Source of the DNA: Pseudomonas cuatrocienegasensis
GTDB taxonomy: Bacteria; Pseudomonadota; Gammaproteobacteria; Pseudomonadales; Pseudomonadaceae
Assembly: GCF_900110925.1 (NCBI RefSeq)
Contig: NZ_FOFP01000001.1
Span: 540,799-604,798 of the forward strand
Length of the DNA: 64,000 bases
Direction: 5' to 3'
Both the position numbers and the translations under genes were made by a program. The notes below the pieces were generated by a model. That model worked only from the letters and a program-made list of their open reading frames with translations. It did not search any database and was not told the DNA's origin. Below are positions 19,817 to 29,345 of the stretch, in pieces. How positions within the stretch are numbered: the stretch's first letter is position 1; each line of letters starts with the position of its first letter.

Positions 19817-21496
19817 GTGGCCGACGCTTACGAACTGCCGCTGGATATGTTTTTTGCGCGTGAAACCCGTCACCCTACTAAAACCTACATGGTTCAACCC
19901 CTGCCCGGTGGGCAGCTTCTGCAGCTGAGCTGGGCCGAGGTCGGTGACCAGGCCCGCCGCGCCGCCAACTGGCTGCGCCATCAGCAACTGCCGCCAGGCA
20001 GCCGCATCGCGATCATCTCGAAGAACTGCGCACACTGGATCATCAGCGACCTGGCGATCTGGATGGCGGGGCATGTATCGGTGCCGTTGTACCCCAATCT
20101 CACCGCCGACTCGGTACGCCAGGTGCTCGAGCATGCCGAGGTCGAGCGGGTATTTATCGGCAAGCTCGATGACTGGCCGGCGATGGCGCCCGGTGTGCCC
20201 GAGTCGATCCCGACCATCGGCCTGCCCCTGCGCCCAGCGGGTACCTTCAGTTATCTGTGGGACGAACTGCAGGCCATGGCGCCGATCGAGGACAGGCCCA
20301 GCCCTGCAGGCGAGCAGTTGGCGACCATCATCTACACCTCCGGGACTACCGGAACACCCAAGGGTGTGATGCACCCCTTCGCCAATTTCGGCTTCGCCGC
20401 CAGCCATGCCACTGAGCTATTCGGCGTAAGCGAGCAGGATCGGGTGTTGTCCTATCTGCCGTTGTGCCACGTCGCCGAGCGCATGTTCGTCGAGATGGCG
20501 TCGCTGTATGGCGGCCAGACCGTGTTCTTCGCCGAGAGCCTGGAAACCTTCCTCGAAGACCTCAAGCGAGCTAGACCGACGGTGATCTTCGGGGTGCCGC
20601 GAATCTGGACCAAGTTCCAGATGGGCGTGTACAGCAAGATGCCGGCCGAAAAACTCGAGCGCCTCTTGCGCATCCCGCTGCTGGGGCGCTTCGTCGGCCG
20701 CAAGGTCCTCGCCGGCCTGGGCCTGGATGCTGTGCGCTATGCGCTGTCCGGCGCCGCACCGGTACCTGAGGCGCTGCTCAATTGGTACAAGCGCCTGGGC
20801 CTGGATGTGCTCGAGGTCTACGGCATGACCGAGAACTGCGGTTACTCCCATGTCTGCCGGCCGGGCAAATTCAAACTGGGCTGGATTGGCCAGAACAGCC
20901 CGGGTGTCGAGGTACGCATCGCCGAGGATGGTGAGGTGCAGGTGCGCAGCGGAGCGACCATGCGCGGCTACTACAAGGACCCGCTGAAGACCGCTGAAAC
21001 TCTGACGGAAGACGGCTACCTGCGTACCGGCGACAAGGGCGAGCAGGACGCCGAGGGTAACCTGCGCCTGACCGGGCGGATCAAGGAAATCTTCAAGACC
21101 AGCAAGGGCAAGTATGTGGCGCCTGCACCCATCGAGAACCGTCTGGCGGTGCACCCGCGGATCGAGCAGGTCTGTGTGATCGGCGATGGCCTGGCCCAGC
21201 CGCTGGCGCTTTGCGTGCTTTCCGAGGTCGGGCGCAGCGAGGCAGAGGCAGGGCGGCGAGCTGAGCTGGAGAGCAGCCTCAAGACGCTGCTCAGCGCTGT
21301 CAATGCAGAGCTCGACAAACACGAACGGCTCACTGGGCTGATCCTGGTTGGAGATGTCTGGGCGGTTGACAATGGCTTTCTCACCCCCACCCTGAAAATC
21401 AAGCGTACTGTCGTGGAGGGCGCCTATGGCGAGCATTTCGCCGGCTGGGTCGCGCGCGGCGAAGCGGTGCTCTGGCATGAGACGACTCGCCCATGA
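19817..21496 (+). CDS. AMP-binding long-chain acyl-CoA synthetase-like protein
   Basis: A 559-residue ANL-superfamily adenylate-forming enzyme that activates a carboxylic acid to acyl-AMP and then acyl-CoA. The P-loop-like motif TIIYTSGTTGTPKGVMH, the A5 motif VLEVYGMTENCGYSH, DGYLRTGDKGEQDAEGNL and the hinge GRIKEIFKTSKGKYVAP are all visible. The GTG at 19817 is the start because AAAGGAGGAA lies just ahead. It overlaps the next thioesterase gene, suggesting coupled acyl-CoA making and hydrolysis. Chain-length preference is unknown. Confidence 0.92.
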   Translation: MADAYELPLDMFFARETRHPTKTYMVQPLPGGQLLQLSWAEVGDQARRAANWLRHQQLPPGSRIAIISKNCAHWIISDLAIWMAGHVSVPLYPNLTADSVRQVLEHAEVERVFIGKLDDWPAMAPGVPESIPTIGLPLRPAGTFSYLWDELQAMAPIEDRPSPAGEQLATIIYTSGTTGTPKGVMHPFANFGFAASHATELFGVSEQDRVLSYLPLCHVAERMFVEMASLYGGQTVFFAESLETFLEDLKRARPTVIFGVPRIWTKFQMGVYSKMPAEKLERLLRIPLLGRFVGRKVLAGLGLDAVRYALSGAAPVPEALLNWYKRLGLDVLEVYGMTENCGYSHVCRPGKFKLGWIGQNSPGVEVRIAEDGEVQVRSGATMRGYYKDPLKTAETLTEDGYLRTGDKGEQDAEGNLRLTGRIKEIFKTSKGKYVAPAPIENRLAVHPRIEQVCVIGDGLAQPLALCVLSEVGRSEAEAGRRAELESSLKTLLSAVNAELDKHERLTGLILVGDVWAVDNGFLTPTLKIKRTVVEGAYGEHFAGWVARGEAVLWHETTRP

Positions 21497-21510
21497 AGCC
21501 TGTAAACGAG

Positions 21511-21954
21511 ATGAGCCTATGGCGGCAAGTGCCTGATCTTGACCAGCTCAATGGCACCTTGAAAAACACCATTGGCGAGCAGCTGGATATCCGCTTCGAG
21601 GCCTTCGATGAGGCTTCGATCAGTGCCAGTATGGTTGTCGATGCGCGCACTCATCAGCCGTATGGTCTGTTGCACGGTGGGGCGTCTGTGGTGCTGGCGG
21701 AAACCCTGGGTTCCACCGCCAGCTATCTGTGCATAGATACGGCGCGTTACTACTGCGTGGGCCTGGAGGTGAACGCCAATCACCTGCGCGGGCTGCGCAG
21801 CGGTCGGGTCACGGCCGTCGCGCGGCCGGTCCACCTGGGGCGTACCACCCATGTCTGGGACATTCGCCTGACGGGGGAGGATGGCAAGGCAAGCTGCATC
21901 TCGCGGCTGACCATGGCCATCGTGCCGCTGGGCGAGCAGCCACCGGGTCGCTGA
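21511..21954 (+). CDS. Hot-dog fold thioesterase (PaaI/YbdB type)
   Basis: A ~147-residue single-hot-dog acyl-CoA thioesterase. The family motif is PYGLLHGGASVVLAETLGS, with the catalytic Glu in AET, followed by GLEVNANHLRGLRSGRVTA. I prefer the ATG at 21511 (MSLWRQVPDL), as I recall from Pseudomonas homologs; an in-frame ATG at 21493 overlaps the acyl-CoA synthetase stop and is also possible. The pairing with an acyl-CoA synthetase suggests acyl-CoA pool control. Confidence 0.88.
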   Translation: MSLWRQVPDLDQLNGTLKNTIGEQLDIRFEAFDEASISASMVVDARTHQPYGLLHGGASVVLAETLGSTASYLCIDTARYYCVGLEVNANHLRGLRSGRVTAVARPVHLGRTTHVWDIRLTGEDGKASCISRLTMAIVPLGEQPPGR

Positions 21955-22073
21955 GGCCTCATCTGGCACCCCGAGCCTGGCCATAGCGCCGTCATCACTG
22001 GCCGTTACAGTCGTTGCCTGGGACAGGGCGGTGGTCGACAATCCGGGCACTGTTACCGCGTACTGAGCCTGTC

Positions 22074-22880
22074 ATGTCCCAAACGATTTTCTTTGCCCAT
22101 GCCAACGGCTTTCCGTCTGCCACCTACGGCAAGCTGTTCGCCGCCCTGGCGCCGCATTACCAGGTTCAGCACCTGGTACAGCATGGCCATGACCCGCGTT
22201 TTCCGGTGAATGACAACTGGAGCAACCTGGTTGATGAACTGTTGCATCACCTGCGTGCCTTGCCTGAGCCGGTCTGGGGTGTCGGCCACTCACTCGGCGG
22301 GTTGTTGCACTACCACGCTGCGCTGCGTGAGCCGAGTTGCTACCGGGGCGTGGTGATGCTCGATTCGCCGATTCTGACCCGGCTCGATCAATGGGTCATC
22401 CGCGCGGCTAAACGTTTTGGCTTGATTGATCGGATCACCCCAGCCGGGCGCACCCTGGGTCGCCGTGAAGCCTTTGTCGACCAGGCCGAAGCCCGTGATT
22501 ACTTCGCCCGCAAGCCGCTGTTCCAGCGTTTCGACCCTGAATGCCTTGATGCCTACGTACAGCATGGCCTGCAGCAGCAGGGAGGCCAGCTGCGGTTGGC
22601 ATTCGATCCGGCGACCGAGATTGGTATCTACCGCAGTGTGCCCCACGCCGCGCCTGGCCGTCCGCAGCAGCTGCGGGTGCCGCTGGCGATGGTGCGTGGG
22701 CGGCATAGCCGCGTGGTGTTGCCCCATCATGCCCGGTTGGTGCGCTATATGGGGCGCGGCGAAACCCTGACCCTGCCGGGTGGGCATATGTTTCCCCTGG
22801 AACGGCCGCAGGCCACCGCTGATTTGCTGATCCGCACGTTGCAACGCTGGGATCGGCCCATTGAGGAGGCGCGAGCATGA
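22074..22880 (+). CDS. Alpha/beta hydrolase
   Basis: A 268-residue serine hydrolase. The N-terminus IFFAHANGFPSATY is an oxyanion-hole HxNGFP motif, the nucleophile elbow is GVGHSLGGLL, and the terminal GGHMFPLERP provides the histidine. It overlaps the next hydrolase by 4 bp (ATGA). It probably acts on carboxylic esters or thioesters in the cytosol; the substrate is unknown. I took the ATG at 22074 over a poor upstream start at 22014. Confidence 0.85.
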   Translation: MSQTIFFAHANGFPSATYGKLFAALAPHYQVQHLVQHGHDPRFPVNDNWSNLVDELLHHLRALPEPVWGVGHSLGGLLHYHAALREPSCYRGVVMLDSPILTRLDQWVIRAAKRFGLIDRITPAGRTLGRREAFVDQAEARDYFARKPLFQRFDPECLDAYVQHGLQQQGGQLRLAFDPATEIGIYRSVPHAAPGRPQQLRVPLAMVRGRHSRVVLPHHARLVRYMGRGETLTLPGGHMFPLERPQATADLLIRTLQRWDRPIEEARA

Positions 22881-23740
22881 GCCTGGCATTCGAGGAAGTC
22901 CGCCTGCGCTTGCCGCATATCGAACTGGCAGCCCATCTGTACGGACCCGAGGACGGTCGCCCGGTCCTTGCACTGCATGGCTGGCTGGATAACGCCGCCA
23001 GCTTCGCGCGCCTGGCCCCCAAGCTTGAAGGTGTGCGCATAGTCGCGCTGGACCTGGCCGGGCATGGCCACTCCGACCACCGGCCGGCCGGTGCCAGCTA
23101 CGCGATCTGGGACTACGTGCACGATGTACTGCAGGTCGCCGAGCAATTTGGCTGGGCGCGGTTTTCCCTGCTCGGGCACTCCATGGGCGCCATCGTTTCG
23201 GTGTTGTTGGCTGGCGCCTTGCCCGAGCGGATCGAGCGCCTCGCGCTGATCGACGGGGTAATGCCCTACACCGGCGAAGCCGAGGGTGCGCCGCAAAAGC
23301 TTGGTGAAGCGCTGCTCGCGCAGATGGCCCTGGCGGCCAAGCGCAAACCGGTCTATGGCCAATTCGAGCGGGCTGTGGAGGCACGCATGCGCGGCGTTGG
23401 CGCGGTAAGTCGTGAGGCGGCCGAATACCTCGCCCAGCGCGGCCTGATGCCGGTGCCAGGCGGCTACACCTGGCGCACAGACAGTCGCTTGACGCTGCCG
23501 TCGCCGTTGCGCCTGACCCGTGCCCACGCCGAGGCTTTTGTCCGTCGGCTAAGTTGCCCAACTCGCCTGGTACTGGCCGAGCAGGGCATGCTGGCCAACC
23601 AGGCAGAATTGACTCGCTTGCTGGAAGGCAGCCCGATCGAGGTGATGACCCGCCCTGGTGGCCATCATCTGCATCTGGATGACGAGCCGGGCGCGGAACT
23701 GGTAGCAGACTGTTTCAAAGCTTTCCTGCTCGCGCCTTGA
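22877..23740 (+). CDS. Alpha/beta hydrolase
   Basis: A 287-residue alpha/beta-hydrolase with LALHGWLDNAASF near the oxyanion hole, DLAGHGHSDHRP, nucleophile elbow LLGHSMGAIVS and terminal histidine in RPGGHHLHLDDE. It is translationally coupled to the previous hydrolase. The two are only distantly alike, so they are not a simple recent tandem duplication. No signal peptide is seen. The substrate cannot be assigned. Confidence 0.85.
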   Translation: MSLAFEEVRLRLPHIELAAHLYGPEDGRPVLALHGWLDNAASFARLAPKLEGVRIVALDLAGHGHSDHRPAGASYAIWDYVHDVLQVAEQFGWARFSLLGHSMGAIVSVLLAGALPERIERLALIDGVMPYTGEAEGAPQKLGEALLAQMALAAKRKPVYGQFERAVEARMRGVGAVSREAAEYLAQRGLMPVPGGYTWRTDSRLTLPSPLRLTRAHAEAFVRRLSCPTRLVLAEQGMLANQAELTRLLEGSPIEVMTRPGGHHLHLDDEPGAELVADCFKAFLLAP

Positions 23741-23791
23741 CTTGCCAAAGGCAAGTGGGGAAAGGTGCCAGGCATTGCAACGGAGAATCGC

Positions 23792-24454
23792 ATGATCGAC
23801 CTTTACACTGCCGCCACCCCAAACGGACACAAGGTGTCCATTGCCCTGGAAGAGCTGCAACTGCCTTACACCGTGCACGCCCTGAGCTTCGACAAGCAGG
23901 AACAGAAAACCCCCGCGTTCCTCAAGATCAACCCCAATGGCCGGATTCCCGCCATCGTCGACCGTAACAATGGGGATTTTGCCGTTTTCGAGTCCGGCGC
24001 CATTCTGCTGTATCTGGCCGAACTGACTGGCCAGCTTATCCCGCAGGACCGCAATGGCCGTTCCACCGTCATGCAGTGGTTGATGTTCCAGATGGGCGGC
24101 GTCGGCCCGATGCAGGGCCAGGCCAATGTGTTCTTCCGCTATTTTCCGGAGAAGCTGCAGGGCGCCATCGACCGTTACCAGAATGAAACCCGGCGCCTCT
24201 ACCAGGTGCTCGACACACGCCTGGGCGAAGCCGAGTTCCTCGCTGGCGACTACAGCATCGCCGACATTGCGACCTACCCCTGGGTCCGCATTCACGAATG
24301 GTCCGGTGTCTCGGTTGAAGGGCTGAGCAAGCTGCAACGCTGGATGGCCGCGCTGGACGCACGTCCTGCGGTACAGCGTGGCCTGCTGGTACCCGTGCGT
24401 GAAAGCGATGGCGACAAGGCGGTGAAAACTGCCCAGTCGATGTTGACCCGATGA
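23792..24454 (+). CDS. Glutathione S-transferase family protein (YfcG/YghU-like)
   Basis: A 220-residue GST. The N-terminal thioredoxin-like domain begins [21 protein letters not shown] and contains [12 protein letters not shown] and [13 protein letters not shown], the glutathione-binding ESxAI pattern of Nu-class GSTs. The C-terminal helical domain holds the N-capping-box motif [16 protein letters not shown]. Nu-class enzymes such as YfcG show disulfide-bond oxidoreductase activity. The stop overlaps the next gene by 4 bp. Confidence 0.9.
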   Translation: MIDLYTAATPNGHKVSIALEELQLPYTVHALSFDKQEQKTPAFLKINPNGRIPAIVDRNNGDFAVFESGAILLYLAELTGQLIPQDRNGRSTVMQWLMFQMGGVGPMQGQANVFFRYFPEKLQGAIDRYQNETRRLYQVLDTRLGEAEFLAGDYSIADIATYPWVRIHEWSGVSVEGLSKLQRWMAALDARPAVQRGLLVPVRESDGDKAVKTAQSMLTR

Positions 24455-25263
24455 GCGCCGCTATCCGAGGTGTATTGCTGGCAACCAGTTTGCTGGGTAG
24501 TGCGGTGGCTCTGGCGGATGTGCCGGGCAGTCGTGATTTGCCAATGCTGCCGCGGTTTCCCGGCAGTGAGATCGTGGTGTTCAAGGAAGCCGCTGAGCAG
24601 GAGGCGATCTACCCCCAAGGTGCCATCCGCCGCATCAGTGGTCGGCTGCGCTATGAGCGCGAGGTGCAGGCCCAGGGCGCGCTGACGGCTGTGACCTATG
24701 AACTGCCGGGCACCCATAGCGCCAACGAGGTGTTCACCAGTGCTCGTGAAGCCTTGCAGGCACAGAACGCCAAACTGCTCTACTGGTGCCAGGGCCGCGA
24801 ATGCGGAGCCAGCAGCCTGTGGGCCAATGCCGTGTTCAACCAGTCGATTCTGTATGGTTCGGACGACCAGCAGACGTATCTGTTGGCACGTCTGGCCGAG
24901 CCCCATGCGGACAGTCTGCTGGCGCTCTACAGCATCACGCGCGGTAACCGCCGTGCCTACCTGCATGCCGAGCTACTCGAAGCCAGCAGCCCGCTGCAGG
25001 CGGTGCTGCCCACGCCGGCCACGTTGTTACGCCAGCTCAAGAGCAGCGGGGCGCTGCAGCTTCCCGAGCTACAGGCGCCAGACGAGGAGTGGTTGCCACT
25101 GTTGGCGCGCAGCCTGAACCAGGACAGCACCTTGCGGGTCAGCCTGGGTGGCGCCCACGCCGAGGTCTGGCGCGAGGCGTTGGTCGCCCAGCGTGTCAGG
25201 AGCGCACGCCTGGAGCTAGGTGATGTAGCAAGCGAGGGGCTGCGTATCGAGGTCCTGCGCTAA
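24451..25263 (+). CDS. DUF4892 domain exported protein
   Basis: A 270-residue protein with a signal peptide ([22 protein letters not shown]). It fits DUF4892, with the stretch [16 protein letters not shown] and a [20 protein letters not shown] segment in which two cysteines may pair. The C-terminal half resembles an OmpA-like domain often found in this family, but its key residues are unclear here. It is coupled to the GST gene by an ATGA overlap. The function is unknown. Confidence 0.8.
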   Translation: MSAAIRGVLLATSLLGSAVALADVPGSRDLPMLPRFPGSEIVVFKEAAEQEAIYPQGAIRRISGRLRYEREVQAQGALTAVTYELPGTHSANEVFTSAREALQAQNAKLLYWCQGRECGASSLWANAVFNQSILYGSDDQQTYLLARLAEPHADSLLALYSITRGNRRAYLHAELLEASSPLQAVLPTPATLLRQLKSSGALQLPELQAPDEEWLPLLARSLNQDSTLRVSLGGAHAEVWREALVAQRVRSARLELGDVASEGLRIEVLR

Positions 25264-25435
25264 AACCCTCTGCGCTGCGATGCCTGGGCGCTGCTCTGCT
25301 TGCTCTGGCCAATGCGACCCAGGCATGCTTGCGCGCTGAATCGGGGCTTGGAAGCCCGCTTGAACCTATGTGCGCTGTAGCGTGCGGCTCGAGCGGGATC
25401 GCGCTCCGGTGTTTTCCTGCCGTGGAGCCTGTGCA

Positions 25436-26512
25436 TTGCTCAATAACGATCGTTTGCTGGTGCAGATCCTGCTGCTCGGGTTGCTGGGCGCCAGCCTGTG
25501 GGTGTTGGCGCCGTTCTGGTCGGCGCTGTTCTGGGCCGCGGTGCTGTCCTTTGCCAGTTGGCCGCTGATGCGCCATCTCACGCGTTTGCTGCGCGGCCGC
25601 CAGTCCCTCGCTGCGGGCCTGCTGACCCTGGGTTGGACCGGGTTGGTAGCGGTGCCGCTGGTTATGCTGGGGTTCAATCTGGCTGACCATATCCGTGATA
25701 TCACGACCTTGATCAAAGGTTTCCAGGTTGAAGGCCTGCCGCCGGCGCCGAGCTGGCTGGTCGGTATTCCGCTGGTTGGCGAGCGCCTGCTCGGCATCTG
25801 GCAGACCATCGACCAGCAGGGCGCGGCGTTCTTTGACAGTGTGCGGCCGTACCTGGGGCAACTGGGCAACTGGTTGCTCGCCCGCAGCGCGCAGATCGGT
25901 GGCGGCATGCTGGAGCTGGCCCTGAGCCTGATTCTGGTGTTTTTCTTCTACCGCGATGGCGCCCGCCTGGCAGCGTTTGCCAAGAGCCTGCTGGAGCGCC
26001 TGATCGGCGAGCGTGCCGAGCACTATCTGGATCTGGTTGCCGGTACTGTGCAGCGGGTGGTCAACGGTGTGATCGGCACTGCGGCGGCGCAAGCCATCCT
26101 GGCCTGGATCGGTTTTACTATCGCCGGTGTGCCGGGTGCGCTGGGCTTGGGCCTGCTGACCTTCGGTTTCAGCCTGATCATGATCCCGCCACTGGTCTGG
26201 GGCCCTGCGGTCGCCTGGCTGGTCTGGCAGGGCGAGATCGGCATGGCGGTGTTTCTCGGGGTCTGGGGCTTTTTCATCATCAGCGGCGTGGACAATATTC
26301 TCAAACCCTACCTGATCAGCCGGGGTGGCAACCTGCCGCTGGTGGTGGTGCTGCTGGGGGTATTTGGCGGCATTCTGGCCTTTGGCTTCATGGGCTTGTT
26401 TCTCGGCCCCACGTTGCTCGCAGTGGCTTACAGCCTGCTCAGTGATTGGGTGGCGGGAAAGCCATCTGCTGCCCAGGCGGTCAGTGAGTCGTCGGAAGTG
26501 AAGCCGCACTGA
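25436..26512 (+). CDS. AI-2E family transporter (PerM/TqsA-type membrane protein)
   Basis: A ~358-residue polytopic inner-membrane protein. Two N-terminal hairpin membrane segments, a ~150-residue middle region, then several helices include GVPGALGLGLLTFGFSLIMIP, VDNILKPYLISRGGNLPLVVVLLGVFGGILAFGFMGLFLGP. This last region is the strong signature of the AI-2E/UPF0118 family. The likely start is the TTG at 25436 (MLNNDRLLVQ) with GGAG 8 bases upstream; an ATG at 25370 would add a non-family N-terminus. Members export small molecules or act as antiporters. Confidence 0.88.
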   Translation: MLNNDRLLVQILLLGLLGASLWVLAPFWSALFWAAVLSFASWPLMRHLTRLLRGRQSLAAGLLTLGWTGLVAVPLVMLGFNLADHIRDITTLIKGFQVEGLPPAPSWLVGIPLVGERLLGIWQTIDQQGAAFFDSVRPYLGQLGNWLLARSAQIGGGMLELALSLILVFFFYRDGARLAAFAKSLLERLIGERAEHYLDLVAGTVQRVVNGVIGTAAAQAILAWIGFTIAGVPGALGLGLLTFGFSLIMIPPLVWGPAVAWLVWQGEIGMAVFLGVWGFFIISGVDNILKPYLISRGGNLPLVVVLLGVFGGILAFGFMGLFLGPTLLAVAYSLLSDWVAGKPSAAQAVSESSEVKPH

Positions 26513-26558
26513 GCAGACCAGTACGGCCAACCCTGTTAAAGGTTGACCGTGCAGACGC

Positions 26559-27275
26559 TCAGGCGGACAGGTTCAGCTGGCTGCCGATGCGCGAGCTGTA
26601 GCTGGCGCTGTTCTGGTACTGAGCCAGCAGCTTTGCAACGAGGCCAGAATCGGCGTCCTGGGTGCTCGACGACGTGCTTTGGCTGAGCGATTCGATCAGG
26701 CTGGTAAGGGCTTCGTTGTTAGCGCTCGCGTCTTGCGACAGCAGAGCCTCCAGATCGCCGAAGGCTTGCCCAGGCGGTGGCGGGGGCGCAAGAGCGGCAA
26801 GTTCTTCCAGGTTCAGACCACCATCGCCATCGCTGTCCAGCTCATTCAACAATTCACTGCTGTCGGTGCTGTCGGTGCTGCCGGTCAGGGCATTGAGCTC
26901 GTCCTGGTCGACCGTACCGTCCTGGTTGGCATCCAGCTGCGCGAACATGTCCTGGGTGCTCGGGCCGCCGGGCGGTGGAGGTGGTGGAGCGAGCGCTGCC
27001 ACTTCGTCAAGATTCAGACTGCCGTCAGCATTGCCGTCCAGCTCACTGAGCAAGGCATCGATGTCGATGGTCAGGCTGCTGTCAGATTCCTTGGCGGCGC
27101 TGAGTGCGCTGCTCAGTTCGTCTTTGGCGACACTCCCATCGCCATTGCTGTCGAGTAGGCTGAAGAGCTTTTCCTGCACCTTGGTTGCGTTGCCGCTGCA
27201 GCTGCCGGCACTTGAGGCCGTGGCGAGGGTCGAGCTGTAGCTATAGCTTGAGTAACTGCTGACACCACTGATCAT
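26559..27275 (-). CDS. EF-hand calcium-binding protein with proline-rich linkers
   Basis: A 238-residue acidic protein with four canonical EF-hand loops: DSNGDGSVAKDE (42-53), DGNADGSLNLDE (80-91), DANQDGTVDQDE (115-126) and DSDGDGGLNLEE (147-158). After each pair comes APPPPPPGG or APPPPPGQ, so the protein looks like an internal duplication of an EF-pair plus a Pro linker. The N-terminus is Ser/Tyr-rich without a clear signal peptide. The start at 27275 follows AGGAG. It resembles XopAW-type EF-hand proteins. It is downstream of a two-component system on the same strand. Confidence 0.85.
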   Translation of the reverse strand: MISGVSSYSSYSYSSTLATASSAGSCSGNATKVQEKLFSLLDSNGDGSVAKDELSSALSAAKESDSSLTIDIDALLSELDGNADGSLNLDEVAALAPPPPPPGGPSTQDMFAQLDANQDGTVDQDELNALTGSTDSTDSSELLNELDSDGDGGLNLEELAALAPPPPPGQAFGDLEALLSQDASANNEALTSLIESLSQSTSSSTQDADSGLVAKLLAQYQNSASYSSRIGSQLNLSA

Positions 27276-27383
27276 GGGCGTATCTCCTGTCATGGGCGTA
27301 CCGGACGGGATTCCGGTGATGGCAGGGTCGCGCAGCCATGTGTGCGGGGTGTGTGGTCTTGGTATCGGCTTGCATACAATCTG

Positions 27384-28394
27384 TCAGCGGCGGTGCAGTC
27401 GCAGGATGGCGGTCAGGCCACCGCCTGGTGTTTCTTCCAGCAGGATATCGCCGCCCTGGCGCCGGGCTGCTTCGCGGGCGATGGTCAGGCCCAGGCCCAC
27501 ACCGCCGGAATTGCGGTTGCGTGAGCCTTCAAGGCGAAAGAACGCTTCGAAAACGGCTTCGCGCTGCTCCTCGGGGATGCCGCGACCGTGGTCGCATACG
27601 CGAACCTCAACCACTTCAGCGTCGTCATGCAGGGTGATTTCGGCATGCCCGGCATAGCGCAGCGCATTTTCCAGCAGATTGCTCAAGCATGAGCGCAGGG
27701 CCAACGGCTGTACCTGCAAGGGCGCGCAATGGCCCATGACGGAGACATCCGCGCCGCGATCCTGGGCATCCTCGACCAGCGACTCGACCAGTGCTTGCAG
27801 GTCGAGCCACTGCAGGGGTTCGCTGCTGCGCTGCTGGTGCAGGTACCTGAGCGTTGCGTCGAGCATGCCGATCATTTCGTCGAGATCCTGGGTCATGCGA
27901 GCGCGGAGCATCGCGTTGGGGATCTGTTCAAGGCGCAATTTCAGGCGTGCCAGCGGGGTCCGCAGGTCGTGGGATACCGCAGCGAGCATGCGTGCACGCT
28001 GCTGCACCTGTTGGCGCACGCGCGTCTGCATCAGGTTGAAGGCGTGGGCTGCCTGGCGCGTTTCGCGAGGGCCGGTCTCGGTCAGGGGCGGGCTGTCGAG
28101 GTCTTCGCTAAGGCGCTCGGCTGCCTCCGAAAGCCGTTGAATGGGGCGGCTGAGCAGCCGTGCAGCGAACCAGGCCGCCACGCTCAGGGCCAGTATCTGA
28201 AAGATCAGCGCCACCAGCGGCCCCGCAAAAGGCGGTGGCCTGGGCATGTCCAGCGCTCGCAGGTGTTCGGGTGGCGGTGGAGGCGGCGGATGGCCATAAA
28301 AATGAAACCAGGCAAATGCCAACGCATGGGCCAGCAGGATAGCCAGCAGAAAGACGCCAAACAGGCGGGCAAAAAGGCTGTCCATACGGCGCAT
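27384..28394 (-). CDS. Two-component sensor histidine kinase
   Basis: A 336-residue EnvZ/RstB-type kinase. TM1 is near 10-30. A very short periplasmic loop of about 30 residues contains HPPPPPPPEHLRALDMPRPPP, TM2 is near 60-80, then HAMP. HisKA has AVSHDLRTPLARL (phospho-His near 141) and the HATPase has LLENALRYAG, DHGRGIPEEQ and GVGLGLTIA. Its start overlaps the regulator's stop (TGATG). The small Pro-rich sensor loop suggests metal, membrane or partner-protein sensing rather than binding of a large ligand. Confidence 0.9.
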   Translation of the reverse strand: MRRMDSLFARLFGVFLLAILLAHALAFAWFHFYGHPPPPPPPEHLRALDMPRPPPFAGPLVALIFQILALSVAAWFAARLLSRPIQRLSEAAERLSEDLDSPPLTETGPRETRQAAHAFNLMQTRVRQQVQQRARMLAAVSHDLRTPLARLKLRLEQIPNAMLRARMTQDLDEMIGMLDATLRYLHQQRSSEPLQWLDLQALVESLVEDAQDRGADVSVMGHCAPLQVQPLALRSCLSNLLENALRYAGHAEITLHDDAEVVEVRVCDHGRGIPEEQREAVFEAFFRLEGSRNRNSGGVGLGLTIAREAARRQGGDILLEETPGGGLTAILRLHRR

Positions 28395-29149
28395 CAGGCG
28401 ATCTCGGTGGCGTCGAACAGGTAACCTTCACCGCGTACGGTCTTGATCAGCTGCGGGGCCTTGGGATCGTCGCCGAGTTTCTGCCGCAAGCGTGAGACCA
28501 GCAGGTCAATGCTGCGATCGAAGACCTCGATGGAGCGGCCACGCGCGGCATCCAGCAACTGCTCACGGCTGAGGACACGGCGAGGCCGTTCGAGAAAGAC
28601 CCAGAGCAAGCGGAACTCGGCATTCGACAACGGCACGACCAGGCCATCGGGAGCCTGCAACTGGCGCAATACACTGTGCAGGCTCCAGTTATCGAAGCGT
28701 ACGCAGGTGCGCGAGGTCGGCTGAGGCTCGCGGCGTGCCGGGTCACGATCATCACGTACGCGGCGCAAGATGCTCTGGATGCGTGCCACCAGCTCGCGTG
28801 GTTCGAAGGGTTTGGCCATGTAATCGTCGGCGCCCAGCTCCAGGCCGATGATGCGGTCGGTCGGTTCGCAGCGTGCGGTGAGCATCAGGATCGGGATGTC
28901 CGAGCGGCTGCGCAATTCGCGACATAGGCTCAGGCCGTCTTCGCCGGGGAGCATCAAATCGAGGATGACCACATCGAACGGGCTCTGCGCCAGGGCCCTG
29001 CGCATGCCGCTGCCATCACCGACTGCTTCGCTACTGATGTTGAAGCGGGTCAGATAACCACTCAGTAGTTCGCGCAGTTCGCGGTTGTCATCCACGAGCA
29101 GGGCACGGATTGGCCGTGGCAGCGCTTCTGGTGCAGTAAAGGCGTCCAC
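28394..29149 (-). CDS. OmpR-family DNA-binding response regulator
   Basis: A 251-residue regulator. The receiver has ALLVDDN, DVVILDLMLPGEDG (phospho-Asp near 64) and DYMAKPF. The C-terminal winged helix has LSNAEFRLLWVFLERPRRVLSREQLL and VDLLVSRLRQKLGDDPKAPQLIKTVRGEGYLF-like sequence. It is first in an operon with its kinase and reads away from the kdp operon. A palindrome at 29290-29307 in the divergent region could be its operator. The regulon is unknown; the EF-hand gene downstream is a candidate. Confidence 0.92.
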   Translation of the reverse strand: MDAFTAPEALPRPIRALLVDDNRELRELLSGYLTRFNISSEAVGDGSGMRRALAQSPFDVVILDLMLPGEDGLSLCRELRSRSDIPILMLTARCEPTDRIIGLELGADDYMAKPFEPRELVARIQSILRRVRDDRDPARREPQPTSRTCVRFDNWSLHSVLRQLQAPDGLVVPLSNAEFRLLWVFLERPRRVLSREQLLDAARGRSIEVFDRSIDLLVSRLRQKLGDDPKAPQLIKTVRGEGYLFDATEIA

Positions 29150-29289
29150 TGGGCGGGCTCCATGGCGAGGTGATCGGGCTGCATTCTAGGGCCTGTTCCT
29201 GTTTAGTCGCGAGTGCCACTTCTGCGGCATGTCCAGGCGCTGCGCAGCGTGCATGGTGCCCAGCATGCGTATCGACAACATGTCGGCAC

Positions 29290-29307
29290 TGTATCGGCGC
29301 TGATACA
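29290..29307. promoter_or_regulatory. Inverted repeat TGTATC-N6-GATACA
   Basis: Perfect 6-base arms with spacer GGCGCT lie between the divergent response regulator and kdpF. It is 15 bases upstream of the KdpE-like site. It could be an operator for either neighbour. Confidence 0.45.
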
Positions 29308-29321
29308 AACCAGCGCGGCTG

Positions 29322-29345
29322 CACTTTTTACACTTTCTTTATGCC
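29322..29345 (+). promoter_or_regulatory. KdpE-like binding site upstream of kdpF
   Basis: The sequence reads CACTTTTTACACTTTC followed by TTTATGCC. It matches the T-rich E. coli KdpE site as I remember it (TTTTTATAC then TTTTTTTACACCCC), differing mainly by T/C changes. It lies about 90 bases before the kdpF start, a position consistent with activation by KdpE. Confidence 0.6.

Noticed and set aside
25196..26530. 444-codon frame antisense to the AI-2E family gene
   Set aside because: Gln/His-rich shadow frame; the + strand encodes a clear membrane protein.
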